Assembly (NCBI GenBank): GCA_025350645.1
Contig: JANXXM010000029.1
Span: forward strand, 30,037 to 94,036
Direction of reading: 5' to 3'
DNA: 64,000 nt
Origin: Ferruginibacter sp.
GTDB taxonomy: Bacteria; Bacteroidota; Bacteroidia; Chitinophagales; Chitinophagaceae
Shown here: positions 30,716 through 41,996 of the stretch, one piece after another
Position numbering within the stretch: position 1 is the stretch's first letter
How the letters are laid out: each line of letters opens with the position of its first letter
Notes under the pieces: model-generated
Told to the model about the DNA's origin: nothing
Seen by the model: only the letters and a program-made list of their open reading frames with translations
Databases searched by the model: none
Position numbers and translations under genes: made by a program

Positions 30716-31777
30716 ATGGCCATTAAAGTTTTAAAATACCTGTCTCCTCTTTGTATTTTTATATTAGCCTATTTTTCGTTTACAAACAAAGGTGTATATG
30801 TATGGCTTCCACTAATTTTTGTATGGATAATGATACCCTTGTTAGAAACGATGATACAACCCAATGAAAATAACATGGCAGCGGCAGAGCAGGAAATAGC
30901 TAAAACAAATAAGTGGTACGATTACATGTTGTATGTAATTGTATTTTTTCAATATGCGGCGCTGCTGTATTTTTTATTTAGTATGAAGGAGCCAGGTTTA
31001 AGCGTATGGGATGTAACCGGGCGAATATTTTCTATGGGATTGCTCTGTGGTACTTTTGGTATAAACGTAGCACATGAGCTTGGGCACAGGGTAAATAAAA
31101 AGGAACAAATGCTTGCAAAATTATTATTGGCTACATCACTGTATATGCACTTTTTTATAGAGCACAATAAAGGCCATCATAAAAATGTGGCTACGCCGCA
31201 AGACCCCAGCAGCGCAAGGTTTAATGAGCCGGTTTATTTTTTTTATGTGAGAACTATACTTTTTTCTTATCTGTCTGCATGGCATATAGCCAACGAAGAT
31301 TGTCATAAAAAAAATGTACCCACATTTAGTTTTAAAAATGAAATGTTGCAGGCTCATATTTATCAACTTTTATTACTCGGTATTATTTTTTATTTTTTTG
31401 GTGGGCTCATTTTACTATACTTTATTGCTGCAGCTTTTGCAGGCATAGCCTTGCTGGAAACCGTGAATTATATAGAACATTACGGCTTGAAACGAAAAGA
31501 AACTGCTATGGGCAAGTATGAGCGTGCTTTGCCTCAGCATAGCTGGAACAGCAGCCACCCCATAGGCAGGTTATTGTTATTTGAACTTAGCCGCCACAGC
31601 GATCATCATTACATGGCCAGCCGAAAATATCAAATATTGCAACACCATAAAAATGCGCCACAGTTGCCTACTGGCTACCCGGGTAGCATGCTATTATCTT
31701 TGGTGCCACCGCTTTGGTTTTATGTAATGAACAAAAAAATAAAAATGATGGAAGCGCAAAATTCTATAGCGGCATAA
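30716..31777 (+). CDS. alkane 1-monooxygenase (AlkB-type membrane di-iron)
   Basis: 353 aa; His boxes HELGHRV, HNKGHHKNVATPQDPSSAR, HSDHHYMASRKYQ; NYIEHYGLKR. Confidence 0.93.
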   Translation: MAIKVLKYLSPLCIFILAYFSFTNKGVYVWLPLIFVWIMIPLLETMIQPNENNMAAAEQEIAKTNKWYDYMLYVIVFFQYAALLYFLFSMKEPGLSVWDVTGRIFSMGLLCGTFGINVAHELGHRVNKKEQMLAKLLLATSLYMHFFIEHNKGHHKNVATPQDPSSARFNEPVYFFYVRTILFSYLSAWHIANEDCHKKNVPTFSFKNEMLQAHIYQLLLLGIIFYFFGGLILLYFIAAAFAGIALLETVNYIEHYGLKRKETAMGKYERALPQHSWNSSHPIGRLLLFELSRHSDHHYMASRKYQILQHHKNAPQLPTGYPGSMLLSLVPPLWFYVMNKKIKMMEAQNSIAA

Positions 31778-31787
31778 AATTTTTATA

Positions 31788-32501
31788 TTGATAAAAAATA
31801 TACACAAAAAAACATTTTTTAGATTAACCCTTACATTTATTTTATTTACGATAGTTGGTACACTTACGCATGAGTGTGGGCATTTTGTTACAGCAAAATA
31901 TTTAGGCTATTCAGCAAGTATTCATTATAAATACACACTTTGGAATAATCCCGTTGAAGATTCCTTAGTGGAAGATATCTACAATAAGTTTGGTTATGAA
32001 ATGCGCAATAGTAATAGCTCTTTAAACAATAAAATAGTAAACGAAATAGAAACAAAAACTGCAAAAGATACCTACAGGATTACGCTGGGCGGCCCTATAC
32101 AAACTATGTTCACAGGCACTTTAGCCTTCTTAATATTATCGTGGAGAACAAAATATTTTAAAAATATACAATCACATTCTATACTACAATGGCTGCTCAT
32201 TTTTTTTAGCTTATTTTGGTTAAGACAAACAGCAAATTTTATTTTGTGGATAGCTATGGTTCTTGCTAAAGTAAAGCAAAAAAATATTGGAGATGAAATA
32301 TTTTTAGCTCAACATTTCCATTTACCGAATTGGTTTTTTAGCATAATTACTGCAATTATTGGTATAATGGTTTTAGCAAAAATTATATCAACTTTTATAC
32401 CTCTTAGATTTCGCTTTACATTTATTGCTGCAGGCTTTGCAGGAGGTACAGCAGGGTATATTTTATGGTTTAAAATTTTGGGACCTTTTGTAATACCATA
32501 A
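31788..32501 (+). CDS. membrane protein with HECGH zinc-protease-like motif (M50/site-2-protease-like)
   Basis: 237 aa, TTG start; TLTHECGHFVTAKYLGY in first TM region; several TM helices. Confidence 0.6.
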   Translation: MIKNIHKKTFFRLTLTFILFTIVGTLTHECGHFVTAKYLGYSASIHYKYTLWNNPVEDSLVEDIYNKFGYEMRNSNSSLNNKIVNEIETKTAKDTYRITLGGPIQTMFTGTLAFLILSWRTKYFKNIQSHSILQWLLIFFSLFWLRQTANFILWIAMVLAKVKQKNIGDEIFLAQHFHLPNWFFSIITAIIGIMVLAKIISTFIPLRFRFTFIAAGFAGGTAGYILWFKILGPFVIP

Positions 32502-32555
32502 TAAAACCTAATAAAAATTATAACGAAATCCAATCCATCAATCTCCTAAATTAAT

Positions 32556-33833
32556 TTAAGGTAAATCTATTTGTGCTGCTCCAAAATAATTGTGCAATAC
32601 TTTAGGCAGGTTAATACTAGTTGTATGCTGGTTGTTTTCTAGCAAAGCCGCCATTATTCTTGGCAATGCAAGAGAAGAGCCATTAAGGCTATGCAGCAGT
32701 TGCGTTTTGCCAGCATCATCTCTGTATCTTATTTTCATTCTGTTGGTTTGAAAAGTTTCGAAGTTGCTAACAGAACTTACTTCAAGCCATTTTTTTTGTG
32801 CTGCGCTATACACTTCAAAATCATAGGTGAGTGCACTGGTAAAACTCATATCTCCACCACACAATTTTAGCAGGCGGTAGGGTAACTCTAAAAACTGCAA
32901 TAATCTTTCCACATGGTTTACCATTTCTTCCAGCACGTCATAACTTTTTTGAGGATGTACCAGTTGAATTATTTCTACTTTATCAAACTGGTGCAGTCGG
33001 TTGAGGCCACGCACATCACTTCCAAAACTTCCGGCTTCTCTTCTAAAGCAAGGGGTATATGCTGTCATTTTTACTGGTAGCTGGGCATCCTTCACAATTT
33101 CGTTGCTGTAAATATTGGTTACAGGTACTTCTGCAGTAGGTATAAGGTAAAGATTATCTTCCGTTATATGATACATCTGCCCTTCTTTATCAGGCAGTGC
33201 ACCAGTACCATAAGCACTAGCTGCATTTACCAGTAGTGGTGGCGTATATTCTGTATAACCTGCAGCAGTGTTATAGTCTAAAAAATATTGTATAAGTGCA
33301 CGCTGCAGTTTTGCGCCACGGCCTTTATATACCGGAAACCCGCTGCCAGTAAGCTTTGCACCGGTTTCAAAATCTATAAGGTCGTAATCTTTTATTAGCT
33401 CCCAATGCGGTTTGGCATCTGCCTCCAGCGTGGGCATAAGGCCACCTATAAGTACTGTTTCATTATCTTCTGCCAGCTTGCCTGCTGGTACGCTTGTATG
33501 CGGCAAGTTGGGCAGCAACAGCAGTTTATTATTAAAATTTTCTTCTCGCTTTTGCAGCATACCTGCTTTTATGTTCAGTTCGTTTTTCCCTTCCACTACC
33601 TGCTTTTTTTTCTCTTCTGCTGCACCTGTTTCACCTTTTGCCATAAGCCCGCCAATGTCTTTAGAAGATATATTGATGCCCGCCTGCAGGGTTTCTGTTT
33701 CTGCCTTTAATTTACGGATGGCTTCATCCTCAGCCAGCAGTTCATCTACCAGATGCAGTGGTTCAAAATTTTTAACAGCCAGTCTTTCTTTTACCAATTC
33801 CGCATGCTGCCTGATGTAATTTATTTGTAACAT
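32556..33833 (-). CDS. serS: serine--tRNA ligase
   Basis: 425 aa; N-terminal coiled coil, class II motifs TPCFRREAGSFGSDVRGLNRLHQFDKVE, NGSSLALPRIMAALLENNQ. Confidence 0.97.
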   Translation of the reverse strand: MLQINYIRQHAELVKERLAVKNFEPLHLVDELLAEDEAIRKLKAETETLQAGINISSKDIGGLMAKGETGAAEEKKKQVVEGKNELNIKAGMLQKREENFNNKLLLLPNLPHTSVPAGKLAEDNETVLIGGLMPTLEADAKPHWELIKDYDLIDFETGAKLTGSGFPVYKGRGAKLQRALIQYFLDYNTAAGYTEYTPPLLVNAASAYGTGALPDKEGQMYHITEDNLYLIPTAEVPVTNIYSNEIVKDAQLPVKMTAYTPCFRREAGSFGSDVRGLNRLHQFDKVEIIQLVHPQKSYDVLEEMVNHVERLLQFLELPYRLLKLCGGDMSFTSALTYDFEVYSAAQKKWLEVSSVSNFETFQTNRMKIRYRDDAGKTQLLHSLNGSSLALPRIMAALLENNQHTTSINLPKVLHNYFGAAQIDLP

Positions 33834-33901
33834 TTTATATAAAATTTATCGTCTTTTGCTGCAAATATAATTGGGAAAACCTTATTTGCTACATTTGCGC
33901 C

Positions 33902-34249
33902 ATGCAACATGCTGAAGAAGACCTGCAGGTACGCTGGCTCAAACTGAGAATAAAATTAAAAGAGCACTTTGGTATAAAACCAGATATGAATGGCGTACTC
34001 TTGCTTATAGGCGTGCAGGAGCTGGGGCAGGGCCCGCAGGATTTTAGCAAAGAGCAAAAGCAAGATTTGATGCACATAGCCATTTGTACTATTTTATCTC
34101 CTGGCGGTTATTATATTTTAGATGGAAAAGATGAAGAAGGCTGGCCCCATTTTACCCAGCTAAAAGCCTTGCCCGATAACAATATGTTTGAGCAGGAAAA
34201 CCTGCTAAAAGATCATGTGCTGTTGTATTTTTCTTTGATGGGTTATTAA
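33902..34249 (+). CDS. conserved hypothetical protein
   Basis: 115 aa; coherent ORF with good start divergent from serS. Confidence 0.65.
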   Translation: MQHAEEDLQVRWLKLRIKLKEHFGIKPDMNGVLLLIGVQELGQGPQDFSKEQKQDLMHIAICTILSPGGYYILDGKDEEGWPHFTQLKALPDNNMFEQENLLKDHVLLYFSLMGY

Positions 34250-34488
34250 AATATTTTTGGCGGTCTGCAAAGTATATTTATCAGCTTTTGTTCGGCGTAC
34301 TACGCTGTTTCGTACATACCCATAAGCTGCGCATAGGTATGCACACCGCTTCGTATGCCGCCGCTCATGAACATTTATTTTTCAATATGGCTTTACAGAT
34401 GCAATTTCAACCCACAAAATCTTTTGCAAAAAATTACATCTTGTCTTTATGGAAAATTATACGAATATCATCCTACCAAAAACTATAC

Positions 34489-35136
34489 ATGAAATTCTTT
34501 ATACTGACTGGTATTGTAGCATCGTTCATAACTGCTTTTATTTTTTTTAAACCCACTTTAAGATACTCAAAAAAATCCAGTAAAATTATTGTTACAAAAG
34601 CTACTACTGCTACAAAAACGGATGCGGATGAAATACTTCGCCTGAATGAATATGCTAAAAAAATAAGTTCATTTGTAGTCAATAATAAGTTTAACGAAGA
34701 ATACTGTTTTTTGGCAGATATGCAAATACCCTCTGGCAAAAAACGTTTTTTTGTGTACAGTTTAAAAGGGGATAGTGTTTTGGATGCAGGCTTGGTAACA
34801 CATGGCAGCGGTTCTCAAACAGCAACCGAAAATTTGCAATTTTCTAATATACCCAACAGCCTGGCTACATCTTTGGGCAAATATAAAGTAGGAGCGGAGT
34901 ACATGGGTAAATTTGGGCTGGCGTATAAACTTATTGGTTTAGATAAAACAAACAGTAATGCTTATGCACGTGTAGTAGTGCTGCATGCCCACCCACTCGT
35001 GCCTGCACAAGAAGTAAGTCCTCATTATATTTGTACAAGCTGGGGATGCCCTACGGTAAACCCTTCTTTTTTACTAGTGCTTCAAAAATATATTCACAAA
35101 TCTGTAAAACCAGTTATGCTTTATATATTCTATTAA
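34489..35136 (+). CDS. murein L,D-transpeptidase catalytic domain (YkuD_2-like) protein
   Basis: MKFFILTGIVASFITAFIFFK... then HGSGS, LHAHPLVP, CTSWGCPTVNP catalytic region; ATG 34489 preferred over 34288. Confidence 0.85.
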   Translation: MKFFILTGIVASFITAFIFFKPTLRYSKKSSKIIVTKATTATKTDADEILRLNEYAKKISSFVVNNKFNEEYCFLADMQIPSGKKRFFVYSLKGDSVLDAGLVTHGSGSQTATENLQFSNIPNSLATSLGKYKVGAEYMGKFGLAYKLIGLDKTNSNAYARVVVLHAHPLVPAQEVSPHYICTSWGCPTVNPSFLLVLQKYIHKSVKPVMLYIFY

Positions 35137-35169
35137 AAAACCGGATCATTATTACATGCATCCGGTTTT
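35137..35169. terminator. bidirectional terminator between convergent L,D-transpeptidase and pirin genes
   Basis: aaaaccggat ... atccggtttt inverted repeat, A-run and T-run flanks. Confidence 0.75.
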
Positions 35170-35192
35170 CATTTCAAGAGTATTTTCTTTAA

Positions 35193-35915
35193 TTAAAACT
35201 TTGGTAATTCCATGGGTATTTCTATAGCCAGTAATTCCGCAGGTTGCAAAGCCGTAATATTAAATGAATCTGTTTCTGAAATACCTACAGCATCCCTTTT
35301 TTGATATTTAATGCCGTTTATTTCTACAGATCCGCTTATAACAACCAGGTAAACACCATTTCCTGCAAAAGCATTTTCGTACTGCAGTATTTTTCCTTCA
35401 TTTAAATTAGTTAATGAAAATCTTGCATCCTGGTTTATCCAAAGCGCATTATCTTCTTCTCTTGGCGATACAACTACCTGCCATTTATTTTCTCTTGCAG
35501 TTACATTAAAACTACGCTGGTCATATCTTGGTGCTATATTTCTTTTTTTAGGAAATATCCATGTTTGAAACAGCGTTACTTCTTCAATAGCAGATTCGTT
35601 TGCCTCAGAATGTTCAACCCCGGTACCAGCACTCATTATCTGTACATCGCCGGCTTTTATAATGCCCTGCCCTCCCGTACTGTCTTTATGTTTTAATGCA
35701 CCCGTAAAGGGTATAGTTACTATTTCCATATTGTCATGCGGGTGTGTGGGAAATGCGCCTCCGCCTGCTATCCAGTCATCGTTTAATACTCTTAATGTAC
35801 CAAAATGTATTTTATCTGAATTTCGCCAGCTACCAAAACTAAAATAATGTGCCGGTCTTAGCCAGCCATGATCTGCTGTGCCTCTGTCTGCTGCTTTTGT
35901 TACGATTGTTTTCAT
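35193..35915 (-). CDS. pirin family protein
   Basis: 240 aa; DRGTADHGWLRPAHYFSFGSW, FPTHPHDNMEIVTIPFTGALKHKDSTG, GTGVEHSEAN. Confidence 0.95.
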   Translation of the reverse strand: MKTIVTKAADRGTADHGWLRPAHYFSFGSWRNSDKIHFGTLRVLNDDWIAGGGAFPTHPHDNMEIVTIPFTGALKHKDSTGGQGIIKAGDVQIMSAGTGVEHSEANESAIEEVTLFQTWIFPKKRNIAPRYDQRSFNVTARENKWQVVVSPREEDNALWINQDARFSLTNLNEGKILQYENAFAGNGVYLVVISGSVEINGIKYQKRDAVGISETDSFNITALQPAELLAIEIPMELPKF

Positions 35916-36039
35916 GATTGTTTATTTAATGTTTAAACATCAAATAATATGCCTGATGCATTTTGGCATATATGCGAGCAAAATTGCCTGTCACAAATTT
36001 TTAAAAACAAAAATCACAGTTTGCCTACCGCAAATACTA

Positions 36040-36840
36040 TTAATTTAAATGATTAAAATCATCCGCTGTTAAAGCAGTACTTTGATCATCTTCCCTCTCT
36101 TCATTATATTCTATAATAAAGTTGTTTCTGCCTTCGCCAATAAGGATGTGCAAAAATTTCTGTTGTACCATTTCCAGCATATTTAAAAAGATAAATATGG
36201 CATGAATACGATCTTCGCACACTTCAAATATTTTTTCGAAAGAGAGCGTTTTTTCTTTTCTGCTTATATCCAGCATATACGCTCTTACGGTTTCCATACT
36301 GTAGTTGTATTGCACTACCGTATGCACCGGTTTATTATTACGTTCCTTTAATCTTTGTGCTACTCTTTCAAAAGCTTTCATGAGCTTAAACATAGTCACC
36401 GTTTGTATTTCCGTTCCTTCTCCTGCTTCTTCACCAATAATGGCCAGCTCTTTTTGAAGGTTTCCACGTTTTATCATCAGCATGCGTTCTGCTTCCATTT
36501 CAGCCATTTTTGCAGATGCCTCTTTAAACTTTTTATACTCCAGTATTTTATCTATAAGTTCCTGCCGGGGGTCTATTTCATTGCCTGCTGCATCTATCTC
36601 CTTCCTGGGCAAAAGCATCTTAGCCTTTATACGCATGAGGGTACTGATGAATAAAATAAATTCGCTGCTCAGTTCAATATTCAATTTGCCGCTGTCATGA
36701 ATATGGTCTAAAAAATCGTTGGTAATTTTTGTAATAGGAATATTGTATATATCCAATTCATCTCTTTCTATAAAAAAAAGAAGAAGATCAAAAGGACCTT
36801 CAAACTGGTCTAGTTTTATTTGATAGGTTGCTGGGTTCAA
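36040..36840 (-). CDS. scpA: segregation and condensation protein A
   Basis: 266 aa; YQIKLDQFEGPFDLLLFFIERDELDIYNIPITKITNDFLDHI; HTVVQYNYSMETVRAYMLD. Confidence 0.93.
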   Translation of the reverse strand: MNPATYQIKLDQFEGPFDLLLFFIERDELDIYNIPITKITNDFLDHIHDSGKLNIELSSEFILFISTLMRIKAKMLLPRKEIDAAGNEIDPRQELIDKILEYKKFKEASAKMAEMEAERMLMIKRGNLQKELAIIGEEAGEGTEIQTVTMFKLMKAFERVAQRLKERNNKPVHTVVQYNYSMETVRAYMLDISRKEKTLSFEKIFEVCEDRIHAIFIFLNMLEMVQQKFLHILIGEGRNNFIIEYNEEREDDQSTALTADDFNHLN

Positions 36841-36860
36841 TGTTAAAATTTAAATAAAAA

Positions 36861-36881
36861 CTCCCGCAAACTTAGCGGGAG
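36861..36881 (-). terminator. terminator downstream of DUF3078 gene
   Basis: ctcccgc/gcgggag hairpin followed by T-run on minus strand. Confidence 0.7.
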
Positions 36882-36920
36882 CACAAATGTATAAATTTGT
36901 TTGTAAATGTTTTGAGGTGT

Positions 36921-37799
36921 TTATAGTTTGTAACTAAGTCCTACACCAATAGCATGTTGTAGTTGCAGGCGGCCAATTTCCAAATCATTATACCTTGCAG
37001 TTAAACTTATAGTGGCACCGAGGTATTTATTTACTGTAAAAGTAAAGAGGTTATTCCAATCCATTATTACATTGCCAGGGTTATTGAGGTAATCTGAATA
37101 GGCAGTAGCAACAGATTTATAATTTACATTTTTACCCAGGTCATAATTTAAATTTACCTGTACAAAAGCTCCCAAACCAAAGTTTACCTTTTTTCCGGAA
37201 TCTACACCAAAGGCAGATATTGGCTTTAAGCTATTAGCAAGTTTTGTGGTAAGGTTTGCCATAAGCGGCGATGCCAGCATAGAAAAATGGGCATTGGGCT
37301 TATACAATAATCCCGGACCAAGTTTTATATAACCTGGGGTCATAAAATAGCTTTCAAACTGGCTCTCTACGCTAAAATAGCCGGCATAACTCCAGTTTTT
37401 GCTAAACTTTTTTCCATAAGTAGAATTAAAGTTGAAGTAATCATCGTTTTTTAAAAATTTATTGCCCGTAGAAGTAGCACTTGCTACACCATACCTAGCC
37501 CTAAATGAATTTAACCAGGTAGTTTTTCCCTGCAGTCTGTCAAAATTATAATCTATTATGCCTTTTATTCCAACGGCTTGTTTCTCTCCGCCTTTTATCC
37601 AATAATCGTTTCTGCCCGCTTCGTTTATAGATAAATTGATGGTACCTGCTTTTATCCATCCTTCTTTCATCTCTTTCTTTTCTGCTGTTAATTTTGCTGC
37701 TGCTTCGTCTGCTGCTTTTTTGGCTTCATCAGAGGTGGTTTGGGCTTTTACGGTAGTAAGTATGCACAGCAAGAGCAATACTGTAAGGGTTTTTTTCAT
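36921..37799 (-). CDS. DUF3078-like outer-surface protein with signal peptide
   Basis: 292 aa; signal peptide, EGWIKAGTINLSINEAGRNDYWIKGGEKQAVGIKGIIDY, beta-barrel-like C-terminus ending YKL. Confidence 0.8.
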   Translation of the reverse strand: MKKTLTVLLLLCILTTVKAQTTSDEAKKAADEAAAKLTAEKKEMKEGWIKAGTINLSINEAGRNDYWIKGGEKQAVGIKGIIDYNFDRLQGKTTWLNSFRARYGVASATSTGNKFLKNDDYFNFNSTYGKKFSKNWSYAGYFSVESQFESYFMTPGYIKLGPGLLYKPNAHFSMLASPLMANLTTKLANSLKPISAFGVDSGKKVNFGLGAFVQVNLNYDLGKNVNYKSVATAYSDYLNNPGNVIMDWNNLFTFTVNKYLGATISLTARYNDLEIGRLQLQHAIGVGLSYKL

Positions 37800-37883
37800 G
37801 TTGGTTGTAGATTTTTAAAGTATAAAATAATGGCTGCCATAGTAATTAATTATGACAGCCGGGTAATGATATTTTAAAACAAT

Positions 37884-38252
37884 TTATTTTTTTAGACTAT
37901 CTCTTATTTCTGCAAGTAATGCCTCCGTTGCAGTTGGAGGAGCGGGTGCAGCCACTGTATTCTTTTTTGCAGAATTGATAGCTTTAATAACCGCAAATAA
38001 TGCAATAGCAACCATTAAAAATTTAATAATGGCAGATAAAAACTTACCATACAATACTCCATTCCAGCTTAGTTGCTCTATATTTTCTGCATGAGCCATT
38101 TTTAAAGCAGGACTTAAAATAAGTGGTGTAATAATATCTTCTACCAGCGAAGTAATGATAGCACCAAAAGCGGCACCAATAATAACAGCTACTGCAAGGT
38201 CAACAATATTGCCCTTCATAGCAAAATCTTTAAATTCTTTTACGAAACTCAT
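37884..38252 (-). CDS. mscL: large-conductance mechanosensitive channel
   Basis: 122 aa; MSFVKEFKDFAMKGNIVDLAVAVIIGAAFGAIITSLVEDIITPL. Confidence 0.96.
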   Translation of the reverse strand: MSFVKEFKDFAMKGNIVDLAVAVIIGAAFGAIITSLVEDIITPLILSPALKMAHAENIEQLSWNGVLYGKFLSAIIKFLMVAIALFAVIKAINSAKKNTVAAPAPPTATEALLAEIRDSLKK

Positions 38253-38336
38253 AGTATTAAATTTTAGGTTAGCCCCAAAGAAAAGAAAATTATATTAAAA
38301 AAACATATTCATCATATAAAATAATATTCGTCACTT

Positions 38337-39248
38337 TTGCACAAATCTATTTTTTTGAACAATAAGTTTTTTAACTGGCTCCTTTTTATTGGTTTATCAT
38401 TTATATGGGGCAGTAGTTTTATACTAATGAAAAAAGGCCTGGTAAGTCTTACGGCCTACCAAGTAGCTTCCATAAGAATATTATCATCGGGCATAATATT
38501 ATTGCCGGTTGCTTTAAAAAACTTTACCAGTATACCCAAAAAAAAGCGGCTTGTACTTTTTTTATCCGGGGTGCAGGGTAGTTTGTTACCAGCCTATTTA
38601 TTTTGTGTGGCAGAGGAACATATTGATAGTGCACTGGCAGGAACATTGAATGCCCTTACGCCGGTCTTTGTAATTATTGCCGGAGCTGTAATTTTTAAAA
38701 CCAATGCATCATCCAATAAAATAGCTGGCATTGCCGTTTCGCTTGCCGGGAGTATTTTATTATTTTTTGCACAACCAGGTTTTCATGAAAACAGTAATAT
38801 TATGTTTGTATTGCTGGTGGTAATAGCCACTATGTTTTATGGTATAAATGTAAATATGGTGGGTAAATATCTTGGCGGTATACCCTCATTGCATATTGCT
38901 GCTTTATCTCTTACCCTTGTATCTTTACCTGCCTTGGCGGTGCTATATTTTACAGGCTATTTTAATACTGCACTTACAACACCTGCAATACTTACAGCAA
39001 CTGCTTACAGTGCCTTGCTGGGTATAATGGGCACCGCTATGGCAACAGTATTATTTTATATTTTGCTAAAAAGAGCAGGAACTATTTTTGCCAGCATGGT
39101 TACGTATGGCATACCCGTAGTAGCAGTAATATGGGGCGTAATGTATAAAGAAGAAGTAGGCTGGAAGCAGGCTGTATGCCTTTGTATTATTTTAATGGGC
39201 GTGCGTATTGCTAATAGGAGCAGCGTTAAAAATTATAATGGATCTTAA
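38337..39248 (+). CDS. EamA/DMT family transporter
   Basis: 303 aa; ~10 hydrophobic helices, two EamA halves; non-ATG start uncertain. Confidence 0.88.
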   Translation: MHKSIFLNNKFFNWLLFIGLSFIWGSSFILMKKGLVSLTAYQVASIRILSSGIILLPVALKNFTSIPKKKRLVLFLSGVQGSLLPAYLFCVAEEHIDSALAGTLNALTPVFVIIAGAVIFKTNASSNKIAGIAVSLAGSILLFFAQPGFHENSNIMFVLLVVIATMFYGINVNMVGKYLGGIPSLHIAALSLTLVSLPALAVLYFTGYFNTALTTPAILTATAYSALLGIMGTAMATVLFYILLKRAGTIFASMVTYGIPVVAVIWGVMYKEEVGWKQAVCLCIILMGVRIANRSSVKNYNGS

Positions 39249-39622
39249 TTAAATATTATTTTCTTTTTTTGCCCAAGTTTTTTATCAAAAAAAATAATTT
39301 CTTTTTTACTATCGTTTATGAGTGCATTGCTGCCTAATAATGCTTCTCCTTTCTTATTGTAAAAATGCAGGTGAAGGGTATCGCCGCTTTTTGTATAGGT
39401 GCCGGGATAGCGGGTATTTTTGAGGCTGTCAAACAACTGCATGTAAAATTCAAAAAAGTTGTTTTCTTTTATTACAAAATAGGAGTCATTCATATCTGCA
39501 ATGGCTTTGTAAGTGCTTACAGATGCAGAAGTATTGAAGAGCGGTTTATCTTTTTTAAATTGTTGGGAACTGCTGCATGCTACTAAAAAGAATAAAAAAA
39601 AGAGAGGGAATAAAACTTTCAT
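39245..39622 (-). CDS. hypothetical lipoprotein
   Basis: 125 aa; lipobox LVACSS. Confidence 0.65.
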   Translation of the reverse strand: MKVLFPLFFLFFLVACSSSQQFKKDKPLFNTSASVSTYKAIADMNDSYFVIKENNFFEFYMQLFDSLKNTRYPGTYTKSGDTLHLHFYNKKGEALLGSNALINDSKKEIIFFDKKLGQKKKIIFN

Positions 39623-39946
39623 TGTGTATGCTATTGTAATACGAAGTAAGTTATTTTTTTTGTTTTAAATGAATGCAAAGATTATTAGACTATTACACGG
39701 AGAGAGGTATAGAAAATATTTTTTCTCCGGAGAATAGATTTCATTGATGTAGATATACATTTTACGGATGCATGTATTGCAGGAAAAGATGAAGTATTAG
39801 CTATTGTAGAAAGGAGCGTCGCCAATGCTGTTGCTTATAGCTGGTCCTTTGCCCGGACAATAAAAATATCCTCTTTCTAAATTTTTATATACAATCCTCA
39901 AACCCTACCTTTGCGGCAAAATTACATACCTTATATATTTTAATAA

Positions 39947-41458
<1,512 letters not shown>

Positions 41459-41463
41459 AAGCA

Positions 41464-41574
41464 AGACATAAGAAATATTAGTATCAAAACACAAGACAAA
41501 TACTTTATTATTTGAAAAATATTAGATACGGCTGGGCTTTTAGTTTTATGTCTTAGATCTAATATCTAATATCT
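41464..41574. repeat. inverted pair of degenerate heptanucleotide repeats between atpD and atpC
   Basis: agacata agaaata ttagtat caaaaca caagaca on one side; tatgtct tagatct aatatct aatatct on the other; aagacataa/ttatgtctt inverted. Confidence 0.75.
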
Positions 41575-41579
41575 AAAAA

Positions 41580-41831
41580 ATGACGTTAGAAATATTAACA
41601 CCCGAAAAAAAAATATTTAGTGGCGAAATCTATGGCGTGCAACTGCCCGGCATTAATGGTTTGTTTGAAGTACTAGACCGGCATGCACCGCTAGTGAGTG
41701 CTTTAAAAAACGGCAAACTAAAAATATTAAAAGATAAAAATAATACAGATTCCTATACCATACAAAGTGGTTTTGTAGAAGTATTGAATAACAAAACTAC
41801 TGTATTGGTAGAAGGGGCAGTAGAAAATTAA
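41580..41831 (+). CDS. atpC: F0F1 ATP synthase subunit epsilon
   Basis: 83 aa; MTLEILTPEKKIFSGEIYGVQLPGINGLFEVLDRHAPLVSALKNGKLKI. Confidence 0.95.
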   Translation: MTLEILTPEKKIFSGEIYGVQLPGINGLFEVLDRHAPLVSALKNGKLKILKDKNNTDSYTIQSGFVEVLNNKTTVLVEGAVEN

Positions 41832-41996
41832 AAGCCAATAGTTTTAATAAGAACGAAAAAGCCTTTTGGGCGTTATTATCGTAAAATAGTCTTACTAACC
41901 GAAATGATATAGGCGGTACGGAAAACAAATCGTACACAATTATTTTGAAGAAGAATAAACCCTTTTTTTACCTTAAAAGTGGTTACAACAAATAAT

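Noticed and set aside
34288-34488. N-terminal extension of the L,D-transpeptidase ORF
   Set aside because: Non-protein-like and repeat-like DNA; a hydrophobic signal-anchor start follows at 34489.
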